64,000 nucleotides of DNA from Acidimicrobiales bacterium (GTDB taxonomy: Bacteria; Actinomycetota; Acidimicrobiia; Acidimicrobiales; Acidimicrobilacustridaceae). The position numbers and the translations under genes are program-made. The notes below the pieces were generated by a model. That model was given only the letters and a program-made list of their open reading frames with translations, made no database searches and had not been told where the DNA came from. The stretch covers positions 1 through 64,000 of the forward strand of contig JALOLR010000002.1 of assembly GCA_025455885.1 (NCBI GenBank), written 5' to 3'. Below, one piece after another: positions 1 through 13,650 of this stretch. Every line of letters starts with the position of its first letter. Within the stretch, counting starts at the first letter, position 1.

Positions 1-2018
<2,018 letters not shown>

Positions 2019-2021
2019 GGG

Positions 2022-3659
2022 TCAGGCCTCGTCCCCGCGCGAGACCTCGGTCTCGGTGAGCGTGGCCTCGGCCAGACCGCCGGCCTTCGTGAGGTCGGCG
2101 TCGCCGAGGTCCTCGGCATCGGGCATCGAGCCACTGCGGCCCTCGCTGGCGAGGAACTCGTCGGTGAAGGCCTTCACCGCGTCCTCCACGCCGGCCGGGA
2201 GCTCGCCGGTGGTGCGGATGTCGTCGAGCAGGGCGCCGTGGCGGCCGCGCATGAAGTCGAGCAGGTCGGTCTCGTAGCGGCGCACGTCGGCCACGTCGAT
2301 CCCGTCGAGGTAGCCGTTGGTCCCGGCGAAGATGACGACGACCTGCTCCTCGACCGGCATCGGCGAGTTGAGGCCCTGCTTGAGCAGCTCGGTGAGGCGG
2401 TAGCCGCGCTCGAGCTGGGCGGCGGAGATCTTGTCGAGCTCGGACCCGAACGTGGCGAAGGCCTCGAGCTCGCGGAACTGGGCCAGGTCGAGCTTGAGGC
2501 TGCCCGAGACCTTCTTCATCGCCTTGATCTGGGCGTCGCCGCCCACCCGGGACACCGAGATGCCCACGTCGACGGCGGGCCGCACGCCCGACTTGAAGAG
2601 GTCGTCCTGGAGGTAGACCTGCCCGTCGGTGATCGAGATGACGTTGGTGGGGATGTAGGCGGACACGTCGCCGGCCTTGGTCTCGATGACCGGGAGGGCG
2701 GTGAGGGAGCCGGCGCCCAGGTCGTCGGACAGCTTGGCGGCCCGCTCGAGGAGCCGGCTGTGCAGGTAGAACACGTCGCCGGGGTAGGCCTCGCGGCCCG
2801 GCGGGCGACGCAGCAGCAGCGAGAGCTGCCGGTAGGCCTCGGCCTGCTTGGAGAGGTCGTCGTAGACGATGAGGCTGTGCTCGCCGTTGTCCATCCAGTG
2901 CATCCCCATGGCGCAGCCGCCGTAGGGGGCGAGGTACTTGAACGGGGCGGGGTCGCTGGCCGGGGCCACGACGACGACCGTGTAGTCGAGGGCGCCGTAC
3001 TCGGCGAGGGTGCTCACGGTCTGGGCGACCGTGGAGGACTTCTGCCCGATGGCGACGTAGATGCACTTCACGCCCTGACCCTTCTGGTTCAGGATCGTGT
3101 CGATGCAGACGGTGGTCTTGCCGGTCTTGCGGTCGCCGATGACGAGCTCGCGCTGACCCCGGCCGATGGGGGTCATCGCGTCGATCGACTTGATGCCGGT
3201 CTGCATCGGCTCGTGCACGGGCTTGCGACCCGTGATGCCGGGGGCCTGGATCTCCATGCGGCGCAGCTGCGCGCCGACGATCGGGCCCTTGCCGTCGATG
3301 GGCTCGCCGAGGGCGTTGACCACCCGGCCGAGCATGGCGTCGCCGACCGGGACCGAGAGGATGCGGCCGGTGGCCCGCACGGGGCTGCCCTCCTCGACGG
3401 CCGCGGCGGCCTCGCCGTCGCCGAGCACGACGGCGCCGATGGAGTCCTCGTCGAGGTTGAGGGCGAGACCGACGGTGCCGCCCTCGAACTCGAGGAGCTC
3501 GTTCACGCCCACGTCGGGCAGGCCCGACACCCGGGCGATGCCGTCGCCCACCTCGAGGACGCGACCCACCTGGGTGGCCTCGAGCGACGGGGAGAACCCG
3601 GAGAGGTTCTTCTGGAGGGCGGCGGCGATGTCGCCGGTGTTGATGGTCAGTTCAGCCAT
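2022..3659 (-). CDS. atpA: F1Fo ATP synthase subunit alpha
   Basis: Non-catalytic nucleotide-binding subunit of the alpha3-beta3 hexamer. It is full length at 545 residues. The N-terminal beta-barrel, the P-loop GDRKTGKTT and the [20 protein letters not shown] segment typical of alpha subunits are present. The C-terminal tail after about residue 510 is acidic and variable. The ATG start has AAGGAAG about 8 bases upstream. It sits between atpH (22 bp upstream) and atpG (3 bp downstream), the standard operon order. Confidence 0.98.
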   Translation of the reverse strand: MAELTINTGDIAAALQKNLSGFSPSLEATQVGRVLEVGDGIARVSGLPDVGVNELLEFEGGTVGLALNLDEDSIGAVVLGDGEAAAAVEEGSPVRATGRILSVPVGDAMLGRVVNALGEPIDGKGPIVGAQLRRMEIQAPGITGRKPVHEPMQTGIKSIDAMTPIGRGQRELVIGDRKTGKTTVCIDTILNQKGQGVKCIYVAIGQKSSTVAQTVSTLAEYGALDYTVVVVAPASDPAPFKYLAPYGGCAMGMHWMDNGEHSLIVYDDLSKQAEAYRQLSLLLRRPPGREAYPGDVFYLHSRLLERAAKLSDDLGAGSLTALPVIETKAGDVSAYIPTNVISITDGQVYLQDDLFKSGVRPAVDVGISVSRVGGDAQIKAMKKVSGSLKLDLAQFRELEAFATFGSELDKISAAQLERGYRLTELLKQGLNSPMPVEEQVVVIFAGTNGYLDGIDVADVRRYETDLLDFMRGRHGALLDDIRTTGELPAGVEDAVKAFTDEFLASEGRSGSMPDAEDLGDADLTKAGGLAEATLTETEVSRGDEA

Positions 3660-3681
3660 GGACGTCTTCCTTCGAAGCGGT

Positions 3682-4206
3682 TCAGAACGACTCGCGGAGC
3701 TGGGACAGGCGTTGGCGCACGGAGCCGTCGATGACGGTGTCGCCGATCTGGGTGACGAGCCCGCCGAGCACGTCGGGGTCGACGACGACCACGAGGTCGA
3801 CGTCCTTGCCGGTGTTGGCCTTGAGCGCCTCGGCGAGGCGGGCCTTCTGGTCGTCGGTGAGCGGGACCGCCGAGCGCACCTGGGCGATGACCCGGCTGCC
3901 CTCGGTCGAGGTCTTCTCGAGCAGGGCGTCGACGATCTCGCTCAGCTCGTGCACACGGCCGGTCGCCACGACGAGGGAGACCAGCCCGAGCGTGGTGGCC
4001 GTGGCCTTGGCGCTCAGCACGTCCTCGACGATCTGCTGACGCCGCTCGACGGGGATGTGGGGGTCGGAGAGCGCGTCACGCAGCTCGTCGGAGCCCTCGA
4101 GCACCCGGGCGAAGCGGAACAGCTCGTCGACGACCTCGTTGGCCCCGCCCTCGGCGTGCAGGACCAGACGGAACGCGTCGGCGTAGTGGTCGATGCGGGC
4201 GCTCAT
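3682..4206 (-). CDS. atpH: F1Fo ATP synthase subunit delta
   Basis: Delta subunit (174 residues), which ties the peripheral b stalk to the top of F1. It begins [20 protein letters not shown], typical of the OSCP/delta N-terminal helical bundle, and ends with the conserved [20 protein letters not shown] block. The ATG overlaps the stop of the upstream b-subunit gene by 4 bp (ATGA), which fixes the start and implies translational coupling. In Mycobacterium delta is fused to a second b-like domain; here it is a normal free-standing protein. Confidence 0.96.
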   Translation of the reverse strand: MSARIDHYADAFRLVLHAEGGANEVVDELFRFARVLEGSDELRDALSDPHIPVERRQQIVEDVLSAKATATTLGLVSLVVATGRVHELSEIVDALLEKTSTEGSRVIAQVRSAVPLTDDQKARLAEALKANTGKDVDLVVVVDPDVLGGLVTQIGDTVIDGSVRQRLSQLRESF

Positions 4207-4739
4207 GCGCGGGATCCGACCTTGGCGATGTAGCTGTCGATGAGCTCGGCCTGCGTGGCCTCGTCGAGGCTGTTGGCCACGACGGCCTCGGCGGCGCCGA
4301 TGGCGAGCACCCCGATCTCGGCCTGCAGGTCGCTGGTCGCCTGGGCCTTGGTGGCCTCCACGTCGGCGAGCCCCCGCGCCCGCACCTCGGCGGCGTCGGT
4401 GGTGGCCCGCTCGACGAGCTGCGCCTTCACCACTTCGGCGGTCTGGCGGGCCTCGGCGACCAGCCGGGCCTTCTCGTTCTCGGCGTCCGCGATGGACGCC
4501 TCGACGGCAGCCAGCTCGGACTCGGCGCCGGCGCGCGCCGCGGCGGCCGACTCGAGCTCGTTGCGCAGCCGGTCGATCCGGCCGTTCCACATCCCCTTGA
4601 TCGCCGGGCCGCCCTTCCAGACGATGAGGGCGCCCACGATCAGGAAGGCCAGGGTCCCCCACCAGACCTCTTCGATCTTGTGCGGGAGGATCTGGCCGTT
4701 GGGCTCGCCGGCGGCGGCGATGACCAGTTGGGTGAGCAT
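4203..4739 (-). CDS. atpF: F1Fo ATP synthase b-type subunit (second of two)
   Basis: Peripheral stalk subunit of 178 residues: a short N terminus, one membrane helix (about residues 28-46, GTLAFLIVGALIVWKG) and a long charged Ala/Glu-rich coiled coil. I place the start at the second of two nearby ATGs because AGGAG lies 6 bases before it; the first ATG abuts the AGGAG. It overlaps atpH by 4 bp. A different b-type gene lies directly upstream, so the stalk could be a b/b-prime heterodimer. Confidence 0.92.
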   Translation of the reverse strand: MLTQLVIAAAGEPNGQILPHKIEEVWWGTLAFLIVGALIVWKGGPAIKGMWNGRIDRLRNELESAAAARAGAESELAAVEASIADAENEKARLVAEARQTAEVVKAQLVERATTDAAEVRARGLADVEATKAQATSDLQAEIGVLAIGAAEAVVANSLDEATQAELIDSYIAKVGSRA

Positions 4740-4762
4740 GTGCATCTCCTGTCGATCCGGCG

Positions 4763-5320
4763 CTAGTTCTGCGAGCCGGTGCGGTTGACGTAGTCCTCGA
4801 CGACCTGCACCTGAGCGGAGCGGTCGAGGGGCTTCTGCACGACGGCCTCGGCGGCACCGACGGCGATGTCGGCGAGGCTGCCGGTGAGCTCGCCCCGGGC
4901 CCGGGCCTTGGCCTCCGCGATCTCGGCGGCGGCCGCCGCCCGCTGCTCGGCCACCTCGGCCTCCGCGGCGGTGACGGCCTCGCGTCGCTGGGCCTCGCCC
5001 TCGGCGCGGCCGGCCTCGATGAGGGCGACCGCCTCGGCGCGGGCGCCTGCCATCCCCTCTTCGTACTGCGACAGCTTCGTGGTGCGCACCATCTCGGCGT
5101 GCTCGGCGGCCTGGTGGTCCTCACGGACCTTGTCGTCGCGGTCGTTCATGGTCTTCAGCACGGGCGGGAGCAGCACGAACTTCATGAGCGCCCACAGCAG
5201 CAGGAAGAACACTCCCGCCCAGAGCATCTCGCTGACCTCGGGGAGGATCGGGTTCTTGGTCTCCGCGACCGCTTCACCGGCTTCGGTGGCAGCGAGGAGG
5301 ATCGTTGAGAAAGCGACCAC
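4763..5320 (-). CDS. atpF: F1Fo ATP synthase b-type subunit (first of two)
   Basis: A 185-residue b-type subunit with one membrane helix (about residues 33-51, MLWAGVFFLLLWALMKF) followed by the LLPPVLKTMNDRDDKVRED junction and a long Ala/Glu-rich coiled coil, the classic b architecture. The GTG start has GGGAG 7 bases upstream. It is only weakly similar by eye to the b subunit encoded immediately downstream, so the two are distinct stalk proteins rather than a recent tandem copy. Which should be called b and which b-prime cannot be settled from sequence reading alone. Confidence 0.92.
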   Translation of the reverse strand: MVAFSTILLAATEAGEAVAETKNPILPEVSEMLWAGVFFLLLWALMKFVLLPPVLKTMNDRDDKVREDHQAAEHAEMVRTTKLSQYEEGMAGARAEAVALIEAGRAEGEAQRREAVTAAEAEVAEQRAAAAAEIAEAKARARGELTGSLADIAVGAAEAVVQKPLDRSAQVQVVEDYVNRTGSQN

Positions 5321-5359
5321 GGAGGGTCTCCCTTGACGATGTCGGGTGGAAGGGGAACG

Positions 5360-5414
5360 GATCCGACGGGCCGGCGCCCCGCCGCGTCGCGGCGATCGGG
5401 GCGGCCGGGCCGGA

Positions 5415-5416
<2 letters not shown>
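5360..5416 (-). other. Intercistronic hairpin between atpE and the first atpF
   Basis: The 94-bp gap between atpE and the next gene contains nested inverted repeats: GATCCG / CGGATC on the outside (overlapping the atpE stop), GCCCCG / CGGGGC inside, and a small CCGC / GCGG core. In the transcript this would be a stable hairpin just after atpE. A role in 3' protection or attenuation is an inference. Confidence 0.45.
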
Positions 5417-6998
<1,582 letters not shown>

Positions 6999-7002
<4 letters not shown>

Positions 7003-7277
7003 CGCCTCCACGATCCGCTCTCCTCGTGGGCCTTCATCTCGGCGTCGTAGCCGTAGTAGAGGCGCACGACCGCGCCGACGAGCCCGAGCACGGCGAAGAC
7101 GATCGTGATCACGGGGACGGTGCCGAAGAGCCGGTCGAGTCCGTAGCCGATGAGGGCGAACAGAACCGGGGAGAGGGCGAGCTCCCAGCCTCCGGCCTGC
7201 CGGTACATCTGTTGTGAGACCTCGCGCCGTTGCGAAACGTCCACCAACGTGACCTGTCGTTCGTCGCGATCCGCCAT
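6999..7277 (-). CDS. AtpZ/AtpQ-like small membrane protein, first gene of the atp operon
   Basis: A 92-residue protein with two membrane helices separated by a short turn (WELALSPVLFALIGYGLDRLFG, then VITIVFAVLGLVGAVVRLYY), matching the ATPase gene-1 (AtpZ/AtpQ) family found upstream of atpI. In Bacillus AtpZ and AtpI form a complex linked to magnesium or calcium transport; whether that applies here is unknown. I place the start at MADRDERQVTL; an upstream in-frame extension of 31 residues looks non-coding. Its stop overlaps the downstream gene by 4 bp. Confidence 0.7.
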
Positions 7278-7341
7278 CGGGTGCGGATCGACGGGAGCGG
7301 ATGTGCGCGCCGGTCGTCCCGGCGCTTGTGAAGCGATTCGC

Positions 7342-7370
7342 AAACTAGTGGGGCCGCCCGGGGGCCGCAA
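7342..7370 (-). promoter_or_regulatory. Candidate promoter of the atp operon
   Basis: On the minus strand a -35-like TTGCGG and a -10-like TAGTTT are separated by 17 bases, about 65 bp before the AtpZ-like start. The -10 lies in the only A/T-rich patch of the 103-bp gap after the WecA-like gene. The palindrome GCGATTCGC follows near the expected start site. Consensus match is weak (3 of 6 in each box). Confidence 0.3.
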
Positions 7371-7380
7371 CTTCGTCGCG

Positions 7381-8652
7381 CTAGCCCGCCGTGGGCTCGT
7401 CGCCCTCGTCCGGGGTCGCGGTCACCGGGAGGTGGGCGACCGGTCCCACGACGGCGGGCCGCGCACCGGGCCTCCCGGCCCCGGCGTCGGCGTCGCCGGC
7501 GCCGTCGGGTTCGTCCGCCACCCCCTCGGCGACGTCGCCCTTCGCCCCTCCCCGGCGCCACGGTCGCGAACCGGGACGCAGGACGGTGAACAGCGACAAC
7601 AGGATCGCGGCGATGCCGATGGGCACGATGGCGTCACCGGAACCGGTGTAGGTCGGGTAGAGCACGAAGCCCGACAGCAACGCCGTCCACGCCCAGAGGA
7701 TGAAGACGCTGCGCCGGTGCCCGTGGCCGAGGTCCATGAGGCGGTGGTGCAGGTGGCCCTTGTCCGCCGTCGAGATGCCCGACCGGGTGGTGGCGCGTCG
7801 CACGATGGCGAAGAGCGTGTCGAGGAGCGGGACCCCCAGGATGACGAGGGGGATGAGGAGCGGGGCGAAGAAGAAGAACGACTGGCCGCTGAACTGCTGG
7901 TCGACCCGGCCCCCGACGACCATGGTCGAAGCGGCCAGCAGGAGGCCGAGGAGCAGCGCGCCGCCGTCGCCCATGAAGATCCGGGCCGGGTGCACGTTGT
8001 GGGGCAGGAACCCGACGCACATGCCGAGCACGATCACCGAGAGCAGCGGCCCGAGGTTCCCGGGGGCGAGCAGACCCTGGTCGCCGAGCTGGAGGGAGTA
8101 GAGGAAGAAGCTGCCGGCGGCGATGGCGCCGATGCCTCCGGCCAACCCGTCGAGCCCGTCGATGAAGTTGATGGCGTTGGCCATCCCCACGACCCAGAGC
8201 ACGGACAGCAGGTACGACCAGTCGGTGGAGAGCACGAAGACCCCGAGGAAGGGGATCCGCAACACGAGGATGGCGATGCCGGAGAGCACCAGGACGGTGG
8301 CCGGGATCACCATCCCGGCGAGCTTGGCCGGCGCCGACACCTCCCTCAGGTCGTCGACGACGCCCACGACGAGCATCGCGATCGCGGCGATCACCAGGCC
8401 GAGCGGCTCGGTGGTCCCGCTGAACACGGCGGCGAAGTCGCCCATGGCCCACGCCACGCCCATCCCCGCCAGCAGCCCGACGAGCATGGCGACGCCGCCG
8501 AGGGTGGGGGTTGGCCGGTCGTGGACCCTCCGCTCGTCGGGACGGACCACTGCGCCGATGCGCACCGCCAGACGGCGGACGCCGAAGAGGACCACGAAGG
8601 TGGTGGCGGCCACGACGGCCAGCACCACCATGTAGGCGCCGAGCTCAGGCAC
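7381..8652 (-). CDS. wecA: WecA/MraY-like glycosyl-1-phosphate transferase
   Basis: Polytopic membrane enzyme (423 residues, about ten helices) that transfers a sugar-1-phosphate, probably GlcNAc-1-P, to undecaprenyl phosphate to start cell-wall polysaccharide synthesis. Family motifs are present in order: HDRPTPTLGG, VVDDLRE, NFIDGLDGLAGG, FMGDGGALLLG and the HLHHRLMDLGHGH loop. In Mycobacterium the equivalent gene (rfe) also directly precedes the atp operon, which supports the assignment. The C-terminal 50 residues are a hydrophilic Gly/Ala/Pro-rich tail. The exact sugar is not shown by the sequence. Confidence 0.9.
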   Translation of the reverse strand: MPELGAYMVVLAVVAATTFVVLFGVRRLAVRIGAVVRPDERRVHDRPTPTLGGVAMLVGLLAGMGVAWAMGDFAAVFSGTTEPLGLVIAAIAMLVVGVVDDLREVSAPAKLAGMVIPATVLVLSGIAILVLRIPFLGVFVLSTDWSYLLSVLWVVGMANAINFIDGLDGLAGGIGAIAAGSFFLYSLQLGDQGLLAPGNLGPLLSVIVLGMCVGFLPHNVHPARIFMGDGGALLLGLLLAASTMVVGGRVDQQFSGQSFFFFAPLLIPLVILGVPLLDTLFAIVRRATTRSGISTADKGHLHHRLMDLGHGHRRSVFILWAWTALLSGFVLYPTYTGSGDAIVPIGIAAILLSLFTVLRPGSRPWRRGGAKGDVAEGVADEPDGAGDADAGAGRPGARPAVVGPVAHLPVTATPDEGDEPTAG

Positions 8653-8672
8653 GGGTCAGGGAGCCGTCCCGC

Positions 8673-9911
8673 TCAGGCGTACGGCGTGAACTTCGAGCAC
8701 AGGTTGGCCACGTCGTCGCGCACGGCCGCCAGGTCCCCGTCGTCGGACCGCACCCGCAGCGCCCGGGCGATGAGCGAGCCGATCTCGGCCATCTCGGGCT
8801 CGCTCATCCCCTGGGTCGTGACCGCCGGCGTGCCGATGCGCACGCCGCTGGTGACGAAGGGCGAGCGCGGGTCGTCGGGCACGGTGTTCTTGTTCAGGGT
8901 GATGCCCGCCCGGTCGAGCACCTCCTGGGCCTCCCGGCCGGTGAGCTCGGCGTCGAAGGAGCGCAGGTCGACGAGCAGCAGGTGATTGTCGGTCCCTCCG
9001 GAGACCAGGCGAAACCCTTCGCCGGCCAACGATTCGGCGAGTGCCCGGGCGTTCGTCACGATCTGGTGGGCGTAGTCGGCGAACTCCGGTTGGGAGGCCT
9101 CGCGGAAGGCGACCGCCTTGGCGGCGATGGCGTGCTCGAGAGGACCGCCCTGGAGCCCGGGGAAGATGGCCTTGTCGATGGCCGCGGCGTGCTCGGCCCG
9201 GCTGAGGATGCAGCCACCCCGGGGACCACGGAGCGTCTTGTGGGTGGTGAAGGTCACGACGTCGCAATAGGGCACCGGGTTGGGGTGGGCGCCGCCGGCG
9301 ATGAGGCCTGCGATGTGGGCAGCGTCGAACATGAGCAGCGCCCCCACCTCGTCGGCGATCTCGCGCAGGGGGGCGGGCTCGATGACCCGGGGATAGGCGG
9401 TGGCCCCGGCGATGATCATCTTCGGGCGGGTCTCGTGGGCCAGCTCGCGCAGGGCGTCCACCTCGATCCGCTCGTCGGAGGCAGACACGCCGTAGGACAC
9501 GAAGTCGTAGAAGCGCCCCGAGATGTTCACCGGGGAGCCGTGGGTGAGGTGGCCACCGTGATCGAGGCTGAGGCCCATCACCGTGTCGCCCGCCTCGAGC
9601 AGCGCGAGGTAGACGCCGAGGTTGGCGTTGGCCCCGGAGTGCGGCTGGACGTTGGCGTGCTCGGCCCCGAACAAGGCCTTGACCCGCTCCCTGGCGAGAT
9701 CCTCGATGTCGTCGACGACGGCGTTGCCGCCGTAGTACCGCTTGCCGGGGTAGCCCTCGCTGTACTTGTTGGTGAGCACCGAGCCCGTGGCCCGCATCAC
9801 CGCGGGGGAGGTGAAGTTCTCGGAGGCGATCAGCTGCAGCGTCGTGTTCTGCCGATCGACCTCGGCGTCGATCAGCGTGAACAGCTCGCGGTCATCGTCG
9901 GCGGGCCACAT
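8673..9911 (-). CDS. glyA: Serine hydroxymethyltransferase
   Basis: PLP enzyme interconverting serine and glycine with transfer of the one-carbon unit to tetrahydrofolate. Full length at 412 residues. The [13 protein letters not shown]-terminal signature, the [13 protein letters not shown] loop, Asp196/His199 (MFDAAHIAG) and the PLP-binding Lys225 in [12 protein letters not shown] are all intact. The ATG has a GGAG-type site nearby. It lies 20 bp upstream of the WecA-like gene and 42 bp after the phosphatase gene, so probably co-transcribed. No glycine riboswitch is visible upstream. Confidence 0.97.
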   Translation of the reverse strand: MWPADDDRELFTLIDAEVDRQNTTLQLIASENFTSPAVMRATGSVLTNKYSEGYPGKRYYGGNAVVDDIEDLARERVKALFGAEHANVQPHSGANANLGVYLALLEAGDTVMGLSLDHGGHLTHGSPVNISGRFYDFVSYGVSASDERIEVDALRELAHETRPKMIIAGATAYPRVIEPAPLREIADEVGALLMFDAAHIAGLIAGGAHPNPVPYCDVVTFTTHKTLRGPRGGCILSRAEHAAAIDKAIFPGLQGGPLEHAIAAKAVAFREASQPEFADYAHQIVTNARALAESLAGEGFRLVSGGTDNHLLLVDLRSFDAELTGREAQEVLDRAGITLNKNTVPDDPRSPFVTSGVRIGTPAVTTQGMSEPEMAEIGSLIARALRVRSDDGDLAAVRDDVANLCSKFTPYA

Positions 9912-9953
9912 GGTGGTGCTCCTGTCTGGCGGCGCACGCCGTCGGGGGTGCGG

Positions 9954-10541
9954 TCACGATCGGTCGGGGATGGCGTCGAGGTCGACGGGGGGCGTGCCGA
10001 GGGCGGCGGGGGCGAGCAGGCCGGCCAGGGCCGCGGCGAGCGACTCGAGCTCGGCGGCGGTCCGGGCGAACTGGGCCCGGGTCCCCCCGACGGGGTCGGC
10101 GACGTCGTCGTCGGGGTCGGGGCGGAGGTAGGTGGCGGCCACCCTGTCGCGTCCGACGGCCTCGAGCCACTCGGGGAGCGTCGAGCCCGCCGGGATCGGC
10201 CCGACCTCGCGCCCGCGACGCACCAGCTCCTTCAGCGTGAAGGTGCGCCCGAACACGCCGGGCACCGTCCCGGCGACGTCGCGGACGTGGCGGCGGGCGA
10301 GCGCGATCACGAGGTCGGCCCCGAGCACGAGGTCACGGTCGATGACCCGGGACCGGTGGCCGGCGAGCGCCAGGCCCCGGGCGGCCGCCTCGTCGACCGA
10401 GTGGGCCGCGGCCGGGTGGCCGTCCTCCCACATGCCGGCGGAGTGCACGTGGGCGTCGACACGCCGGGCGCGCAGCGCCTCGTCGAGCATCACCTCGAGC
10501 ATGGGGGAACGGCACACGTTTCCGGTGCAGACACAGAGCAC
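9954..10541 (-). CDS. Low-molecular-weight protein-tyrosine-phosphatase / arsenate-reductase-like
   Basis: Begins VLCVCTGNVCRSP, where CTGNVCR is the CX5R phosphatase loop of the low-molecular-weight phosphatase fold. It then shows the expected HSAG strand and the DLVIALARRHVRD region. At 195 residues it is longer than classical enzymes (about 155), with extra C-terminal helices. No ATG is available close to the conserved N terminus; the GTG used puts the motif at residues 5-11. Substrate (protein phosphotyrosine, arsenate or a small molecule) cannot be told. In Mycobacterium a tsaC-type gene occupies the comparable place before rfe. Confidence 0.8.
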   Translation of the reverse strand: MLCVCTGNVCRSPMLEVMLDEALRARRVDAHVHSAGMWEDGHPAAAHSVDEAAARGLALAGHRSRVIDRDLVLGADLVIALARRHVRDVAGTVPGVFGRTFTLKELVRRGREVGPIPAGSTLPEWLEAVGRDRVAATYLRPDPDDDVADPVGGTRAQFARTAAELESLAAALAGLLAPAALGTPPVDLDAIPDRS

Positions 10542-10638
10542 GTCGATGCCCGGATTGTAGGTCCGCCCCCGCCGGCCGTTACCGTCCGGGGCCGCCGTGG
10601 CCCCGGGGTGCGGAGCCCCGCCCGGCCGGGAGGGGAAC

Positions 10639-12165
10639 GTGACGACAGTGGATCCGCGGACGCCCGTGCTGGTCGGCGGCGGCCAGATCACCCACCACGC
10701 CGACGAGCCGTCGCCGGAGCCCGCCGAGTTGATGGCCCTCGCGTTGCGCGCCGCCGAGGCCGACAGTGGGGGTCGGGACCTGTTGCGGTCGATCGACTCG
10801 ATGCGCACCGTCGGGCAGCTGTCGTGGCGCTATGCCCACGTGGGACGCCTCGTGGCGGCGGCGGTCGGTGCCGCTCCCCGCCAGCACCTCCAGTCGCGCA
10901 TGGGCGGGAACCTGGCCGGCTCGATGGTGATCGACGCCGCCCGGGCCATCCAGGCCGGGGAGATCGACGTGGCCGTGGTGTGCGGCGCCGAGGCGTGGCG
11001 CACACGGAGCCGGGCCCGTGCGGCCGGGACGCCGCCGGAATGGACCGCCCAGGTCGGCACCGAGGGCGCACCCGAGCCCTACGGACCGGAGGACCCCCTC
11101 AGCTCGCCGCTCGAACGGGAGCGCGGCATCGCCGAGGCACCGCCCATCTACGCCCTCTTCGAGGTGGCGTTGCGGGCCGGGCTCGGCCTCGACGTCCTCG
11201 CCCACCGCCACCGCATCGGCGAGCTGTGGAGCGCCTTCTCCCGCGTCGCCGCGGGGAACCCCTGGGCGTGGGACCGCACGGCCCCGGCGGCCGCCGACCT
11301 CTGGGAGCCCGGCCCCGGGAATCGCATGATCGCCTTCCCGTACACGAAGCGGTTGTGCTCGAACAACCACGTCGACCAGGGCGCGGCGGTCATCCTGACC
11401 TCGGTCGCCGCTGCCGAGCACCACGGCGTGCCCCGCGACCGCTGGGTCTTCCTGCACGCCGGCGCCGAGGCCGTCGACCACTGGTTCGTGTCGAACAGGG
11501 TCGACCTGTGCTCGTCGCCGGCGATCCGCGTCGCGGGTCGCGACCTCTTCGCCCTCGCCGGCACGGAGCCCGACGCCCTCGACCACGTCGACCTGTACTC
11601 GTGCTTCCCGTCCGCGGTGCAGATCGCCGCCCGGGAGCTGGGCCTGCTCACCGAAGCCGACGGCTCGGGCTGGGGCGGGATCGGTGCCCGCCTCCCGCTC
11701 ACGGTCACCGGCGGGATGAACTTCGCCGGTGGGCCGTGGAACGACTACCCCACGCACGGCCTCGCCACGATGGCCGACGTCCTGCGCCGCGACCCGGGCA
11801 GCACCGGGTTGTGCACCGCCAACGGCGGGTGGACGACCGAGCACGCCCTCCTGGTGCTCGGCACCGAGCCGCCTGCGGCCGGGGCATTCCGCTCCTCGAC
11901 CCCCCAGGCCGAGGTCGACGCCCTCCCGGCGGTCGCCCTGGACGACGACTGGACCGGGCCGGCGGTCGTCGAGAGCGTGACCGTCGTCCACGACCGTGAG
12001 GGCCCGCACCAGGCGCGTGCCGCGGTCCGCACGCCTCGCGGCGACCGGGCCTGGTGCACGAGCACCGATCCGGGGCTGATGGCCGCCGCCGAGACGACCG
12101 AACTCGTGGGGGCGTCGGCGGTGCGCACCGGCGACGCCGGGTTCATCATCGAATCGCCGGCCTGA
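10639..12165 (+). CDS. Thiolase-like protein (TLP1 type), catalytic Cys missing
   Basis: 508 residues with a thiolase fold: PVLVGGGQ start, the QSRMGGNLAGSMVIDAARAI helix, SNNHVDQGAAVILTS, GGMNFAGGPWNDYPTHG and an NGGWTTEHALLVLG C-terminal loop, followed by about 110 extra residues. In true thiolases the nucleophilic Cys sits where this protein has MGGN, so classical thiolysis or condensation is unlikely. The architecture resembles the mycobacterial thiolase-like protein type 1 family with its added C-terminal domain. The GTG start has GGGAGGGG 3 bases upstream. It is divergent from the phosphatase gene and probably acts in lipid or acyl-CoA metabolism. Confidence 0.8.
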   Translation: MTTVDPRTPVLVGGGQITHHADEPSPEPAELMALALRAAEADSGGRDLLRSIDSMRTVGQLSWRYAHVGRLVAAAVGAAPRQHLQSRMGGNLAGSMVIDAARAIQAGEIDVAVVCGAEAWRTRSRARAAGTPPEWTAQVGTEGAPEPYGPEDPLSSPLERERGIAEAPPIYALFEVALRAGLGLDVLAHRHRIGELWSAFSRVAAGNPWAWDRTAPAAADLWEPGPGNRMIAFPYTKRLCSNNHVDQGAAVILTSVAAAEHHGVPRDRWVFLHAGAEAVDHWFVSNRVDLCSSPAIRVAGRDLFALAGTEPDALDHVDLYSCFPSAVQIAARELGLLTEADGSGWGGIGARLPLTVTGGMNFAGGPWNDYPTHGLATMADVLRRDPGSTGLCTANGGWTTEHALLVLGTEPPAAGAFRSSTPQAEVDALPAVALDDDWTGPAVVESVTVVHDREGPHQARAAVRTPRGDRAWCTSTDPGLMAAAETTELVGASAVRTGDAGFIIESPA

Positions 12166-12171
12166 GCCGCT

Positions 12172-12600
12172 TCAGCGGGCGCGGTTGGCCTTGCGCCGGT
12201 CGGCGAGCAGCCGCAGCACCCGCTCCTCGGCCTTGGGCATCTCCTCGAGCAGCATCCGGAACCGCCGGGCGTCGAACACCACGAGGGACAGGGGCGTCTC
12301 GGCCACGACACTGGCGACCCGCGGCAGGTGGTCGACCAACGCCATCTCCCCCACCATCGACCCCGGGCCGAGGGTGGTGACGTACTCGTCCGCCACGTAG
12401 ACGCCCGCCCGACCCTCGATGATCACGTAGCACTCCTGGCCGACCCGACCCTGCTCCATGAGCACTGCCCCGACCTGGGCCTCGACGTCGTCGGCCAGTT
12501 CGGCGACACGGGCCAGCTCGTCGTCGCCGAACCCCTCGAAGAACGACGTCTCGCGCAACTTGGCGACGCCGCCGATCGACTTGGAGCGCTTGTGGAACAC
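12172..12600 (-). CDS. Stand-alone cyclic-nucleotide-binding domain protein
   Basis: A 142-residue protein consisting of one cNMP-binding beta-roll (LRETSFFEGFGDDELARVAEL, VGAVLMEQGRVGQECYVIIEGRAGV, LGPGSMVGEMALVDHLPRVASVVA) and a short C-terminal helix. The phosphate-binding cassette GSMVGEMALVDHLPRVAS is recognisable, with Glu and Arg at the expected places. There is no HTH, so it is not a CRP-type regulator by itself. It ends 6 bp from the convergent thiolase-like gene. Target and ligand are unknown. Confidence 0.8.
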   Translation of the reverse strand: MFHKRSKSIGGVAKLRETSFFEGFGDDELARVAELADDVEAQVGAVLMEQGRVGQECYVIIEGRAGVYVADEYVTTLGPGSMVGEMALVDHLPRVASVVAETPLSLVVFDARRFRMLLEEMPKAEERVLRLLADRRKANRAR

Positions 12601-12686
12601 GGCCCACCGCCTCTTCCCGTGCCCCCGGCCCCCTGACCGTGGGCGACACCGCGATCGTACCCGTGGCGACCCCCTAGCCTCGCCCC

Positions 12687-13589
<903 letters not shown>

Positions 13590-13650
13590 GCGGGCGGGAA
13601 TCTCACCCGGTCGCTCACGTTCGAGCCCCAACGTGACGACGGAGAGGGGT

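Noticed and set aside
7633-7652. Short inverted repeats inside the WecA-like gene
   Set aside because: Chance palindromes in GC-rich coding DNA with no positional meaning.
9912-9953. Possible glycine riboswitch before glyA
   Set aside because: The gap is only 42 bp and lacks the conserved aptamer; too small.
8511-11999. Very long plus-strand frame (1162 codons) across wecA, glyA and the phosphatase
   Set aside because: Antisense or out-of-frame reading of well-identified genes; long spurious frames are expected at this GC content.
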